This document shows positions 25,674 to 34,711 of a stretch of 64,000 nucleotides of DNA, one piece after another. The DNA comes from Bacillus sp. ISL-7. Lineage in GTDB: Bacteria > Bacillota > Bacilli > Bacillales_B > DSM-18226. Within the stretch, counting starts at the first letter, position 1. Every line of letters begins with the position of its first letter. The position numbers were made by a program, and so were the translations under genes. Below the pieces are notes generated by a model. It saw only the letters and a program-made list of their open reading frames with translations, was not told where the DNA came from and did not search any database. The stretch is taken from positions 1-64,000 of the forward strand of contig NZ_JAGGQW010000054.1 of NCBI RefSeq assembly GCF_018613065.1. Reading direction: 5' to 3'.

Positions 25674-27686
25674 TTAATTTTTAAGCTCCTTAAAGCATTT
25701 AACGACATTTTCAACTGTGAAACCATACTTCTCAAGTAATATACTCTCAGGCGCAGATGCCCCGAACTGATTGATGGCAATGACGCTGCCATTGTCCCCC
25801 ATATATTCTCTCCATCCAATTGACGAACCCATTTCAATAGCAAGACGTGCTTTAATATTTTTAGGAAGGATTGATTCTTTATATTCAAGCGATTGTTTCT
25901 CAAAACGATCCCAGCTTGGCATACTTACAACTGATACAAAAATCCCTTCACTTTCAAGCTCTTTTTGAGCTGCCATCGCTAAGGACACTTCGGATCCTGT
26001 TGCAAGCAATAAACCGCTAGCATTGCCGTTTGCTTCTGAAACAACATATGCACCTTTTTTAACACCTTCATAAACCGTTTGTTGTGAAAGCGCTAATGTC
26101 AGTAAGTCCTGACGTGTTAAAACAAGGGCTGTTGGCGTATCTGTGCTTTCCATTGCTAATCTCCAAGCGGCAACAGTCTCCTTCGCATCCGCGGGGCGAA
26201 GAATGGAAATTCCCGGCATTGCACGTAATGCTGCTAGCTGTTCAACTGGTTCATGTGTAGGTCCGTCTTCACCTACAGCGATGCTATCATGTGTAAACAC
26301 ATAAGTAACAGGAAGCTTCATTAAGGCAGCTAGACGAATTGCTGGACGTAAGTAATCAGAGAATACGAAGAAAGTAGAACCATATACTTTAACGCCGCCA
26401 TGAAGAGCCATCCCATTTAGTGCGGCACCCATTGCGAATTCACGAACTCCGAACCAAATATTGCGACCTGCATAGCTATCAATATAGTAATTCTTTTCAG
26501 ATGTAATAAGTGTCTTGTTCGATCCTGCTAAATCAGCAGACCCCCCGATAAAATGTGGGACAACGTTGGCTGCCGCATTTAGTGTTTTCCCCGATGATAC
26601 GCGAGTTGCGATTTTTTCTCCTTCTGTAAAAACAGGTAATGCTTCTTCCCAATTTGCCGGAAGCTCTCCAATGATCGCGGCTTCAAATTGCTTAGCAAGC
26701 TCTGCGTATTCCTTCTTATAACTCGCATATAATTCATTCCATGCATTTTCTTTGAGTTGGCCATCTAGCGTAAATTGCTTGAAATGCTCTTTTACTTCTT
26801 CGGGAACGAAAAATGGCTCTTCATTGTCCCAATTATATGCAGCTTTTGTTAACTTAATTTCTTCTTTCCCAAGTGGAGACCCATGGGAAGCAGACTTACC
26901 AGCTTTATTTGGAGAACCATAACCGATAACGGTTTTAACCTCAATTAAAGTAGGGCGATTCAACTCTGTTTTTGCTTCTTGTAATGCTTTTTGAATAGCA
27001 TCAGTATCATTTCCATCTTCTACACGAATCACTTGCCATCCATAGGCTTTAAATCTATCCTCCACACTTTCAGAGAAGGATAAATGCAAATCTCCGTCTA
27101 ATGAAATGTCATTTGAATCATACATAACAATTAGTCTTCCAAGTTTAAGATGACCTGCCAGGGATGCTGCTTCAGCAGATACACCTTCCATTAAATCACC
27201 ATCTCCACAAATACCATAAGTATAATGATTAACTATTGTATATCCCTCTTGATTGTATGTAGCTGCAAGATGTCTTTCCGCCATTGCCATCCCCACAGCC
27301 ATAGCAACCCCTTGTCCTAATGGCCCTGTAGTTGCTTCTATCCCAGGAGTATGACCAAATTCAGGGTGACCAGGAGTTCTGCTTCCCCATTGACGGAAGT
27401 TTTTCAAATCGTCAATGGTTACGTCGTAACCGAATAAATGTAATAAACTATATAGAAGCATTGATCCATGACCTGCTGATAAAACAAACCTGTCTCTGTT
27501 AAACCATTTAGGATTCACTGGGTTATGATTCATTTCTTTTGCCCAAAGCGTATAAGCCATTGGGGCTGAACCCATTGGCATGCCGGGATGACCGGAGTTG
27601 GCCTTTTCGATCCCATCAATCGATAAAGTACGAATCGTATTTATGGCTAATTGATCAAGCTTTGTTTCATTAAGTAATGTTGTCAT
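25674..27686 (-). CDS. tkt: Transketolase
   Basis: The 670-residue thiamine-diphosphate enzyme works in the non-oxidative pentose phosphate pathway. Markers in order: [47 protein letters not shown], the cofactor motif [13 protein letters not shown]...[17 protein letters not shown], then [25 protein letters not shown] and the C-terminal [17 protein letters not shown] precedes the start. It sits just downstream of the lar genes on the same strand but has its own upstream region. It would take up pentose phosphates formed by the hexuronate island's 6-phosphogluconate route. Confidence 0.95.
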   Translation of the reverse strand: MTTLLNETKLDQLAINTIRTLSIDGIEKANSGHPGMPMGSAPMAYTLWAKEMNHNPVNPKWFNRDRFVLSAGHGSMLLYSLLHLFGYDVTIDDLKNFRQWGSRTPGHPEFGHTPGIEATTGPLGQGVAMAVGMAMAERHLAATYNQEGYTIVNHYTYGICGDGDLMEGVSAEAASLAGHLKLGRLIVMYDSNDISLDGDLHLSFSESVEDRFKAYGWQVIRVEDGNDTDAIQKALQEAKTELNRPTLIEVKTVIGYGSPNKAGKSASHGSPLGKEEIKLTKAAYNWDNEEPFFVPEEVKEHFKQFTLDGQLKENAWNELYASYKKEYAELAKQFEAAIIGELPANWEEALPVFTEGEKIATRVSSGKTLNAAANVVPHFIGGSADLAGSNKTLITSEKNYYIDSYAGRNIWFGVREFAMGAALNGMALHGGVKVYGSTFFVFSDYLRPAIRLAALMKLPVTYVFTHDSIAVGEDGPTHEPVEQLAALRAMPGISILRPADAKETVAAWRLAMESTDTPTALVLTRQDLLTLALSQQTVYEGVKKGAYVVSEANGNASGLLLATGSEVSLAMAAQKELESEGIFVSVVSMPSWDRFEKQSLEYKESILPKNIKARLAIEMGSSIGWREYMGDNGSVIAINQFGASAPESILLEKYGFTVENVVKCFKELKN

Positions 27687-27751
27687 GTGCTATTACACTC
27701 CAAATCTATTAATATTGTATATCAACCTTGTTATAGAGCAGTTTGAAAGGC

Positions 27752-28228
27752 TTAGTTTTCATTACCCAAAGCCTTCCAAACCATTTCGTAAACCTTTTTC
27801 AAGGGAATGTTATGTAGTTGTGCAATGCTTTTGCATTCCTCAAACTCCGGAGCTCTTTGCACAACATGTCCCTCATAAATTCCTTCTTTTACTGTCACTT
27901 CACCCCACTCAGTTGTAACCTTCCTAAACATTCTTTCTAACCGGTGTACTGTTAACGGATAATAGCGTATTCCTAGTGTGGTGGTTTCCTTAAAAAGAAT
28001 TTCCTTCATTGTATTTATATGTTTCATCGAGCAAAGCAATTGAAGCAATACGCCTGGTCTATTTTTTTTCATATAAATCGGGGTATAGAAGACATCATTA
28101 GCGCCAGCCTCAAACAGCAAGTCCATCACATAGCCTAGCCATTCTCCAGGAATATCATCGAGATTAACTTCCATTTTGACCATCTGATCATCAAGATGCT
28201 CATTGCTGGGAGGATGATGAGAGACCAT
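27752..28228 (-). CDS. larC2: Nickel-pincer cofactor protein LarC, C-terminal part (LarC2)
   Basis: The 158-residue product corresponds to the C-terminal domain of LarC, the CTP-dependent nickel insertase (VKMEVNLDDIPGEWLGYVMD and DVFYTPIYMKKNRPGVLL are its signatures). It starts at ATG 28228 with AAAGGAAATG ahead, 46 bp after the larC1 stop and in another frame. In Lactobacillus plantarum full LarC arises by programmed frameshifting; here a TGA at 28247-28249 closes the larC2 frame upstream of its ATG, so separate translation is predicted. Confidence 0.85.
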   Translation of the reverse strand: MVSHHPPSNEHLDDQMVKMEVNLDDIPGEWLGYVMDLLFEAGANDVFYTPIYMKKNRPGVLLQLLCSMKHINTMKEILFKETTTLGIRYYPLTVHRLERMFRKVTTEWGEVTVKEGIYEGHVVQRAPEFEECKSIAQLHNIPLKKVYEMVWKALGNEN

Positions 28229-28274
28229 TAAATCATTTCCTTTCTTTCATAAAAAGGATTTAAAAGCTACTTTT

Positions 28275-29120
28275 CTATTCCCCAATGATGACACGGAGCA
28301 CATTGGGATGGTTTATAAAGGTCTTCGTTCCAGCACCATAACCAATGGATGTAACCTTCATGGATGGTATGGGGCAATATTCTTCTGCCAGTACAGCGAC
28401 AATCGCTGCCCCCGTTGGAGTAGTGAGCTCGAAGCGAATGTCCGATTGTTCAATTGGTACACCTTTCAAAATTTCAAGAGTGGCCGGTGCAGGGACAGGA
28501 TAAATACCATGGTCAATATGGATACGTCCAGTTCCTACTGGGATGGGTGATGACTTGATTACGTCTATTTCTAATTGATGAATTAAGATAGCAGCTCCGA
28601 TAATGTCAATAATCGAATCTACTGCCCCTACTTCATGAAAATGGACCTTCTCTAGTGGAATTCCATGGATATGTCCTTCTGCTTCACCGATTCTTTTAAA
28701 AATTTTTAAAGACATTTCTTTCACTGGCTCAGCAAAACCAGCACTCTCAATTAATCCAACAATATCCTTATATGCACGGTGCTCATGATGATGGTGCTCA
28801 TGTTCGTGGCTATGACTGTGATGATGGTGGTTATGATCATGATTGTGGTCATGGTCATGGTCATGCTCGTGCTCGTGGTCATGGTCATGGTCATGGTCGT
28901 GTGTATGGTCATGAGAATTATTCAATAACACCACGTCAAATTTGGTACTTGTAATCCCATTCTTTACTAACTTTGTCCATGTCAACTTATACTCATCATC
29001 AATATGAAGTTTTTTTAATTCTTCTACTAACCGATTGGGATCTGCTCCGGCATCGATAAGGGCTCCAATGACCATATCTCCGCTGATACCTGAAAAACAA
29101 TCAAAATAAAGTGTTTTCAA
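28275..29120 (-). CDS. larC1: Nickel-pincer cofactor protein LarC, N-terminal part (LarC1)
   Basis: The 281-residue protein begins with the LarC motif MKTLYFDCFSGISGDM and includes FHEVGAVDSIIDIIGAA and ELTTPTGAAIVAVLA. Residues 70-114 are an extreme His/Asp-rich run, a probable nickel store or delivery tail. It ends VLRVIIGE, where full-length LarC proteins continue into the C-terminal domain, encoded here separately as larC2. Its ATG overlaps the larB stop (ATGA). The complex inserts nickel into the pyridinium dithioacid mononucleotide. Confidence 0.9.
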   Translation of the reverse strand: MKTLYFDCFSGISGDMVIGALIDAGADPNRLVEELKKLHIDDEYKLTWTKLVKNGITSTKFDVVLLNNSHDHTHDHDHDHDHEHEHDHDHDHNHDHNHHHHSHSHEHEHHHHEHRAYKDIVGLIESAGFAEPVKEMSLKIFKRIGEAEGHIHGIPLEKVHFHEVGAVDSIIDIIGAAILIHQLEIDVIKSSPIPVGTGRIHIDHGIYPVPAPATLEILKGVPIEQSDIRFELTTPTGAAIVAVLAEEYCPIPSMKVTSIGYGAGTKTFINHPNVLRVIIGE

Positions 29121-29875
29121 TTTTTTCTGGCCCCTTTTTGTGCAAGCTGATCAATTAATACTGCGTTATATCCCCCGCCAAACCCATTATCAATATTCAC
29201 GACACTAATCCCGGAAGCACATGAATTTAACATGGTTAACAAGGCAGAGAGTCCATTAAAATTTGCCCCATACCCAATACTTGTTGGGACTGCAATTACA
29301 GGATGTGATACAAGTCCGCCCACTACGCTTGGAAGTGCCCCTTCCATACCTGCAACTACAACGGAAACCGTGGCATTTTGAATTTCCTCAGCATGGCTTA
29401 ACAGGCGATGAATTCCAGCAACACCGACATCATAGATACGATGGACCTTGCTTCCTAATACTTCAGCCGTCACTGCAGCTTCTTCTGCAACCCTTAAATC
29501 CGAGGTTCCTGCACAAATCACAGCAATATACCCTTGTGGATCCGCCTCATTCGCATGGTCCTCTTTCCAAAAAAGAATGTGTGCTTCTTCTTTGTAGATA
29601 AAATCAGGGCAAGAACGTTGGACAATTTCTGCCTTTTCTTTGGAAATACGTGTGACAAGTACTTGGTTGTTTCGAGCTCGTAACACTTGAATAATTGAAA
29701 CGATTTGTTCAGTCGTCTTCCCTTCTCCGTACACGACCTCTGGGAATCCTTGACGTTTCTTACGATGATGGTCCACTTTAGCAAATCCCAAATTTTCAAA
29801 TGTTGCTAATTGCTCTTTAGCTTCTTTAACACTTAGGGTACCTCTTTGAACCTGCTCTAAAATTTCTTCAAGCAT
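29117..29875 (-). CDS. larB: Pyridinium-3,5-biscarboxylate mononucleotide synthase LarB
   Basis: The 252-residue enzyme carboxylates and hydrolyses nicotinic acid adenine dinucleotide, the first step to the nickel-pincer cofactor. The C-terminal half resembles AIR carboxylase PurE: ICAGTSDLRVAEEAAVTAE, VVAGMEGALPSVVGGLVSHPVIAVPTS and VVNIDNGFGGGYNAVLI. The N-terminal helical part (VKEAKEQLATFENLGFAKVDHHRKKRQGFPEVVYGEGKT, cut here from context) is typical of LarB. It follows gntK by 24 bp and overlaps larC1. Confidence 0.92.
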   Translation of the reverse strand: MLEEILEQVQRGTLSVKEAKEQLATFENLGFAKVDHHRKKRQGFPEVVYGEGKTTEQIVSIIQVLRARNNQVLVTRISKEKAEIVQRSCPDFIYKEEAHILFWKEDHANEADPQGYIAVICAGTSDLRVAEEAAVTAEVLGSKVHRIYDVGVAGIHRLLSHAEEIQNATVSVVVAGMEGALPSVVGGLVSHPVIAVPTSIGYGANFNGLSALLTMLNSCASGISVVNIDNGFGGGYNAVLIDQLAQKGARKN

Positions 29876-29899
29876 TCGTTCTCCCCCTTAATATACACT

Positions 29900-31372
29900 T
29901 CAAAAATGTTTTGCCATTCCACTTGCCAATTTTTCATAGTTCTCATATATAATTCTATATTTTTCACTATTTTCCTTAATAGGAACGATTGCTTTACCCA
30001 TTGGAATATTCTTTTTAATCTCTTCAAATGAATTTACTTTACCAGTAGCCACTAAAGCTGTCCAAGCTGCTCCCCATGCTGCACTGTGATAGCTCTCAGG
30101 CACATAAATTTCCGCATCGAATACATCTGCCATCATTTGCAGCCACAATGGTGACCTGGATAAACCACCGTTAGCATATATCTTTTGATGTTTCCCAGCT
30201 AACCTCTCTAATGCCTTGCCAATTTGAAAGAGGTTAAAAGTGATTCCTTCTAGAACAGCTCGGATAAAATGTTCTCTTTTATGTGTTACAGATAATCCAA
30301 AGAAATTCCCTTTTGCCCGTTGATTCCAAATCGGCGCTCTTTCGCCATTTAAATAAGGGTGAAAGATGATTCCGTCTGCGCCAAGCGGAACCTTTTCTGC
30401 ATCGGCAAGGAATTCGGAGAAGTCTCTTTGGTCGTTCAAAAGGTCTTTTAACCATTGTAAGGCAATCCCGCCATTATTGGTTGGACCTCCAATGATAGAA
30501 AAATCTTCAGTAAAGGAATAACAAAAGGTTTCTTGATTTTCACTTATCTTAACGCCTTTTGTAATTTGTCTGATGGCCCCGCTAGTACCTACTGAAACCG
30601 CAACTTCACCAGGGAGAATCGCTCCAATTCCCAAGTTAGCCAATTGGCCATCGGCAGCACCAATCACAAAAGGAAGTTCCGGGTCAATTCCCATTTCTTC
30701 CGCAATTTGTGGATTAATCCCTGTTAATATCTCAGTTGGAGGGACAATTCTTGAAAGCTGACCATCATGAATATCCGTTAGAGATAATAATGTTTGATTC
30801 CAAGTATGTGTGGCAGGGTTAAATAAACCCGTCGCAGATGCCATCGAATAATCAATAACCCGCTGATTAAACCAGCATTGTAGTAAATACTCTTTAATCG
30901 ACATAAAGTACTTTGCTTGGAGGTAGGGTTCATATTTTGTTTCTTTCATCCATAACAACTTAACGAATGGTGTCATTGGATGAACCGGTGTTCCTGTGTT
31001 TGAATAAACCTCGTTACCCATTGTTTCTATCACTGATTCTGCTTGTAGATAACTTCTTCCATCAGCCCAAATTAAGGCCGGAGATATTGGACAGCCATTC
31101 TCATCTACACAAATCAGTGAATGCATTGCAGCTGAAAACCCGATTGAAATTAATTCATTTTTCTCAATACCAGCTTTTTGGATCGCCTCTTTGATTGCTT
31201 TTACAGCTGATTGTTCAATCTCAATGGGGTCTTGTTCTACCCATCCTTGCTGTGGATAAGTGAATGTGTTCATTCTCTCGGCTTCTGCAATTAATTTACC
31301 TTTTAAGTCAAATACGCATGCTTTAACACTTGTAGTTCCGATATCAAGTCCAATTACAACTTCTCTTGACAT
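29900..31372 (-). CDS. gntK: Gluconokinase (FGGY family)
   Basis: The 490-residue kinase should phosphorylate D-gluconate to 6-phosphogluconate. It has the FGGY N-terminal phosphate loop GLDIGTTSVKACVFD and matches Bacillus GntK at FSAAMHSLICVDENG, WADGRSY and TGTPVHPMTPFVKLLWM. The ATP-domain block GAADGQLANLGIGAI and the C-terminal ANGGLSRSPLWLQMMADV are present. The specificity call rests on GntK-like blocks and could in principle cover another aldonate. It is cotranscribed with larB and larC and follows the LarA-like and SDR genes; the usual gntR, gntP and gntZ neighbours are absent. Confidence 0.85.
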   Translation of the reverse strand: MSREVVIGLDIGTTSVKACVFDLKGKLIAEAERMNTFTYPQQGWVEQDPIEIEQSAVKAIKEAIQKAGIEKNELISIGFSAAMHSLICVDENGCPISPALIWADGRSYLQAESVIETMGNEVYSNTGTPVHPMTPFVKLLWMKETKYEPYLQAKYFMSIKEYLLQCWFNQRVIDYSMASATGLFNPATHTWNQTLLSLTDIHDGQLSRIVPPTEILTGINPQIAEEMGIDPELPFVIGAADGQLANLGIGAILPGEVAVSVGTSGAIRQITKGVKISENQETFCYSFTEDFSIIGGPTNNGGIALQWLKDLLNDQRDFSEFLADAEKVPLGADGIIFHPYLNGERAPIWNQRAKGNFFGLSVTHKREHFIRAVLEGITFNLFQIGKALERLAGKHQKIYANGGLSRSPLWLQMMADVFDAEIYVPESYHSAAWGAAWTALVATGKVNSFEEIKKNIPMGKAIVPIKENSEKYRIIYENYEKLASGMAKHF

Positions 31373-31460
31373 ACTTCCTCTTCCTTTTCACATAACAATA
31401 AGTAATATTGGAGTTTATTTTGATCCTTTATTGCTATTTTATATTATCGTTAAAATAAGA

Positions 31461-31481
31461 GGCTTTGGATGATCCAAAGCC
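31461..31481 (-). terminator. Hairpin between larE and gntK
   Basis: The arms GGCTTTGGAT and ATCCAAAGCC surround one base. Six T follow on the plus strand and a weaker T-rich tract on the minus strand. It may set partial readthrough from larA-SDR-larE into gntK-larBC. Confidence 0.6.
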
Positions 31482-31525
31482 ATTTTTTCAGTGTACACTC
31501 CTAAGCTAATTTGCCGAGCAGAAAG

Positions 31526-32329
31526 CTATTCAGATAACACCTTATTCATGCTTCCACTCTGATATCCAATTAAATCTAACGTGATATATTTGTAGCCATA
31601 GCCTTGAAGAGCTTTCACGATCGAGTCATGATTTTCAAGAATCTCCTTCATATCATTAGGTTCTACTTCGATCCTTGCAATATCCTGATGTGTTCGGACC
31701 CGTACCTGATGGATATTGAATGTTTTTAAATAAGCTTCGGCTTTTTCAACCTTCGTCAGCTTTTCTTTTGTAATATATTCACCGTAGGCAATTCTTGAAG
31801 AAAGACAAGCTAAAGATGGTTTATCCCATGTCGGCAAACTAAATTCCCGAGAGAGTTCTCTGATCTCCTGTTTAAAAAGATTAGCTTCTAGGAGTGGACC
31901 GCGTATCCCCTTTTCTTTAGCGGCTTGCATACCTGGTCGGAATTCATTCATATCATCAGCAATGACACCATAAACTACATTTTGAAAGCCCTTTTCTTCC
32001 ATAACTGGAATTATGTGTTCAAATAAACTGCTTTTACAAAAATAGCAACGATTTTTATTGTTTTCCGCGTATCCTGGGATTGCGAGTTCAGATGTTTCAA
32101 TCACTTGGTGCCTGACACCAATTTGATTTGCAAGTACTTTTGCCTCTTCAAGCTCACTAGAAGGGTAGCTTTCAGAGTCTGCTGTAATGGCGAGAACCTG
32201 TTCAGCACCCAATGCGTTCACAGCAGCCTTTAATAGAAATGTACTGTCCACTCCTCCTGAAAATGCTACAACCACGGATTCCATTTCTCGGAGAATAGAC
32301 GTTAATTTTTCGTATTTCTCTGTTAGCAT
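31526..32329 (-). CDS. larE: Sulfur transferase LarE, probable [4Fe-4S] type
   Basis: The 267-residue PP-loop enzyme (VVAFSGGVDSTFLLKA, loop at 24-30) adenylates the biscarboxylated cofactor precursor and swaps oxygen for sulfur. It has Cys95 and Cys98 in NRCYFCK and Cys175 in SLACLSSR. This three-cysteine set marks LarE proteins that carry a [4Fe-4S] cluster, as opposed to the sacrificial single Cys of Lactobacillus LarE. GGGGGAG precedes the ATG. The coding sequence includes a copy of the TGGTGCCTGACACCA word at 32106-32120 (codons 71-75 region). Confidence 0.9.
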   Translation of the reverse strand: MLTEKYEKLTSILREMESVVVAFSGGVDSTFLLKAAVNALGAEQVLAITADSESYPSSELEEAKVLANQIGVRHQVIETSELAIPGYAENNKNRCYFCKSSLFEHIIPVMEEKGFQNVVYGVIADDMNEFRPGMQAAKEKGIRGPLLEANLFKQEIRELSREFSLPTWDKPSLACLSSRIAYGEYITKEKLTKVEKAEAYLKTFNIHQVRVRTHQDIARIEVEPNDMKEILENHDSIVKALQGYGYKYITLDLIGYQSGSMNKVLSE

Positions 32330-32417
32330 GGTCCTTTTCTCCCCCTATCCCTCATCCAATTTAAAGTCCGCCATTGTTAATTTATTTATTGAGCTGTAGA
32401 TTTATGTGTACCTTGGA

Positions 32418-33191
32418 TTATATAGTCATGCTGCCAAAGCCGCCATCAACACGAACGAGGGTTCCTGTTACGAAACTTGACGCTTTCTCAGAGGCAAGCC
32501 AGACAGTAGCACCTTGTAACTCTTCCGCCTCACCAAAACGATTCATTGGGGTATGTCGCATGATTGATTCAATGCGTTCTTTATCTAAAATTTTTCGGTT
32601 TTGTTCAGCAGGGAAAAATCCTGGAATAATTGCATTAACACGAATCCCATTTGGAGCAAATTCACGTGCTAGAAACTGGGTAACGCTGTTAAGGCCTGCT
32701 TTTGATACGGAATAAGTAAACACTCTTGAAAGTGGTGTTGTTGAGGAAACGGATGAGATATTAATGATGCTTCCTTTTCTATCCTGCTCAATCATTTTCT
32801 TCGCAAAAATCTGGCAGGTTAACACAATTCCTTTTAAATTTATATCCATAATTTTGTCCCATTCGTCCATACCAAGTTCAAAAAATGGTGTAGCACTATT
32901 TGTACCTGGTGCATTTAAAAGAATGTCCCAGCCACCGGACCATTGTTCAATTTCATTCGCAACGTTAACTAAAGAATTCTTTGAACTAACATCTGCAGAA
33001 AACGCCTTTGCTTCCCCGCCGGTCTCTTCAATCTCCTTGACAACTTCCTCAGCTTTTTCAAGATTACGTCCTACAATCGCAACTTTTGCCCCTTGAGAAG
33101 CCAAGCCTTTTGCCATTGCTGAACCCAACACACCATTTCCACCAATTGCGACTGCAACTTTTCCACTTAAATCAAATAAATTTGACATCAT
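32418..33191 (-). CDS. SDR oxidoreductase, probable fructuronate reductase (UxuB-like)
   Basis: The cytosolic dehydrogenase (about 258 residues) has the Rossmann motif AIGGNGVLGSAMA, the NAG-like NAPGTNSATP, the catalytic Ser in INISSVSS, YSVSKAGLNS for Tyr-x3-Lys, and the IIPGFFPAEQNRKIL block, which resembles the PGFFxxxQN segment of Bacillus D-mannonate oxidoreductases (UxuB/YjmF). It is shorter than YjmF because an internal insertion is missing. D-fructuronate to D-mannonate is the best guess from context; gluconate 5-dehydrogenase is the alternative. Start 33191 follows AAAGGAGAG; the longer frame to 33248 overlaps the LarA-like gene. Confidence 0.78.
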   Translation of the reverse strand: MMSNLFDLSGKVAVAIGGNGVLGSAMAKGLASQGAKVAIVGRNLEKAEEVVKEIEETGGEAKAFSADVSSKNSLVNVANEIEQWSGGWDILLNAPGTNSATPFFELGMDEWDKIMDINLKGIVLTCQIFAKKMIEQDRKGSIINISSVSSTTPLSRVFTYSVSKAGLNSVTQFLAREFAPNGIRVNAIIPGFFPAEQNRKILDKERIESIMRHTPMNRFGEAEELQGATVWLASEKASSFVTGTLVRVDGGFGSMTI

Positions 33192-33210
33192 TCTTCTCTC
33201 CTTTGTTCTG

Positions 33211-34479
33211 TTAAAATAAATTTCCATTTTCATTAAAAGGAATATCATAAAGATCTGAACTTAGTTCCATATTTGGATGCTGTTTTACATATTCAAGTAA
33301 AGGCTCAGATACTTCAATTTCACTTAACACTAATGTATTTTTAATGCGGACTAATTTGACGTTTCTAAAATCTAGAATATTGCATGTTTTAATAGCCGCT
33401 TGGATCGCTTGTTTATCGTTTGGTAATGTCGTAGCAATTTTTGTAGGAGCAACAACGGTTGAAGTTAAACCATTTGCATAAGTTCCTTCTTTGTCCATCT
33501 TGTCTATTAGCCGTTGTGTTGTAAAATCAGCCGTTCCTACGCCATTGGCATTCCCCTCTGATTGATGTGTTACATCGAGCACCGCCATTTTGTTAACTTC
33601 GGGTCCACCAGATGCATATGGTGTTGGATAACGGCCCGTAATATTCGGATCCATACCATCCCCACTAATATTTTTACCTATTTCATCAATTACAAGGACA
33701 TCCAATTGATCAAAGAAAAGCTTTGGTAATAATTCTTTTGCTTGTTTTTGAAGTTCATGTTCTCTATTAATAATCTCTTCTGGAGTAAGTACATCAATAA
33801 TTGCAACTTTATCAAATGCATTTTCAACTGTTGCAACTCCGAAAAGTATGGGGGTCTCTTCCATGATGATCTTTGCCATGGCTGGGACATTTTCTGCCAT
33901 ATATTTAAATCCCATTTGATGACAGGCCTCTGCCCCTTTTTGCTTTCCTAATCCAATGCTAATCATCTTCATAATTCCACTTTCTACTGGTCCACGAAAA
34001 GCTGTGTGTGGTTTCACACGATTAATAACAACGATTCCGTCCGCTTCAGAAGCAAATTTATCCACATAAACTGGTAATCCATTCGGCAGCTCACTAATCT
34101 TTACTACATCCATTGAAGATCGAATCTCGCAACCGACACTTTCTTCGGTTACACCAAGATGCGCTAAAACTTCGCGTTGACCCTCTGCAGTCGCCCCCCC
34201 GTGACTCCCCATGCTTGGTACAATGAAAGGTTTAGCTCCTAAATCTTTAAGAAACTTGACTGTTACCTCAGTAATTTCAACGAGGCGATCAAGTCCGCGG
34301 CTGCCAACAGCAACCGCAATTTCCATCCCAGGCTGGACTTTTTTCTGAATATGTACATGCTGTAATTGTTCCTTCAGCGTAGTACCAAGGTCATCAATCT
34401 TTGTGTTATCAAAGTGAACTTTAACCTTTGCCATTTTAGGAACTGGAATATCTTTTAATAATTCTTGTAGGATACCCAT
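33211..34479 (-). CDS. LarA-superfamily nickel-pincer racemase/epimerase, predicted D-gluconate/D-mannonate 2-epimerase
   Basis: The 422-residue protein is a LarA homologue. Likely active-site residues are visible: Arg61 in GSRGLDRL, His93 in PSMGSHGGATAEGQ, His158 in RVKPHTAF, a Lys at 171 or 179 for the cofactor link, and His187 in AEACHQMG. LarA enzymes use the nickel-pincer nucleotide for hydride-based inversion at the 2-hydroxy carbon. The family includes lactate and malate racemases and D-gluconate 2-epimerases. The operon with an UxuB-like SDR and gluconokinase favours hexonate epimerisation, which is an inference. It is the first gene of the operon, with GGAGTG upstream and a ROK-type palindrome in the promoter region. 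Confidence 0.85.
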   Translation of the reverse strand: MGILQELLKDIPVPKMAKVKVHFDNTKIDDLGTTLKEQLQHVHIQKKVQPGMEIAVAVGSRGLDRLVEITEVTVKFLKDLGAKPFIVPSMGSHGGATAEGQREVLAHLGVTEESVGCEIRSSMDVVKISELPNGLPVYVDKFASEADGIVVINRVKPHTAFRGPVESGIMKMISIGLGKQKGAEACHQMGFKYMAENVPAMAKIIMEETPILFGVATVENAFDKVAIIDVLTPEEIINREHELQKQAKELLPKLFFDQLDVLVIDEIGKNISGDGMDPNITGRYPTPYASGGPEVNKMAVLDVTHQSEGNANGVGTADFTTQRLIDKMDKEGTYANGLTSTVVAPTKIATTLPNDKQAIQAAIKTCNILDFRNVKLVRIKNTLVLSEIEVSEPLLEYVKQHPNMELSSDLYDIPFNENGNLF

Positions 34480-34566
34480 GTTTGTATCACTCCTTTTTTT
34501 TACCTATTAAAGTTTTCCTCATTCAATTACATTCCATGTATTGATGAGGCTATAATGAAATCCCCC

Positions 34567-34580
34567 TGTAATCCCTTACA
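34567..34580 (-). promoter_or_regulatory. cre-like motif with CC centre, larA-like operon
   Basis: TGTAATCCCTTACA fits TGWAAYCCYTTWCA. Like the copies at 44493, 47395 and 49231, it lies between a ROK-type palindrome and the gene. A true cre would have CG where this has CC. Confidence 0.5.
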
Positions 34581-34606
34581 AAAGAAACTAAAAAAAGTAT
34601 TATTTA

Positions 34607-34631
34607 TTAATTTGTTTACCAAACAAACTAA
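34607..34631. promoter_or_regulatory. ROK/XylR-type operator, larA-like gene and first ROK gene
   Basis: The arms TTAATTTGTTT and AAACAAACTAA (one mismatch) surround three bases in the divergent gap. The form is that of the B. subtilis XylR operator. Confidence 0.65.
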
Positions 34632-34711
34632 TTACCTGTATAATATCATTATGACTAAATTACGTCAATATTAATAAGTTATTTCCTTTTAAAAATGCAA
34701 GGAGGTTCTTT

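Noticed and set aside
28226..28277. Programmed frameshift joining larC1 and larC2
   Set aside because: A TGA in the larC2 frame at 28247-28249 follows the larC1 stop, and larC2 has its own start and ribosome site.
28772..28954. Plus-strand ORF rich in Asp, Gly and His
   Set aside because: It is the complement of the CAT/CAC-rich His tract of larC1 and has no ribosome site.
34480..34711. Nickel riboswitch or NikR site controlling the lar genes
   Set aside because: No such aptamer or operator seen; the region is explained by the ROK-type palindrome and the CC-centred motif.
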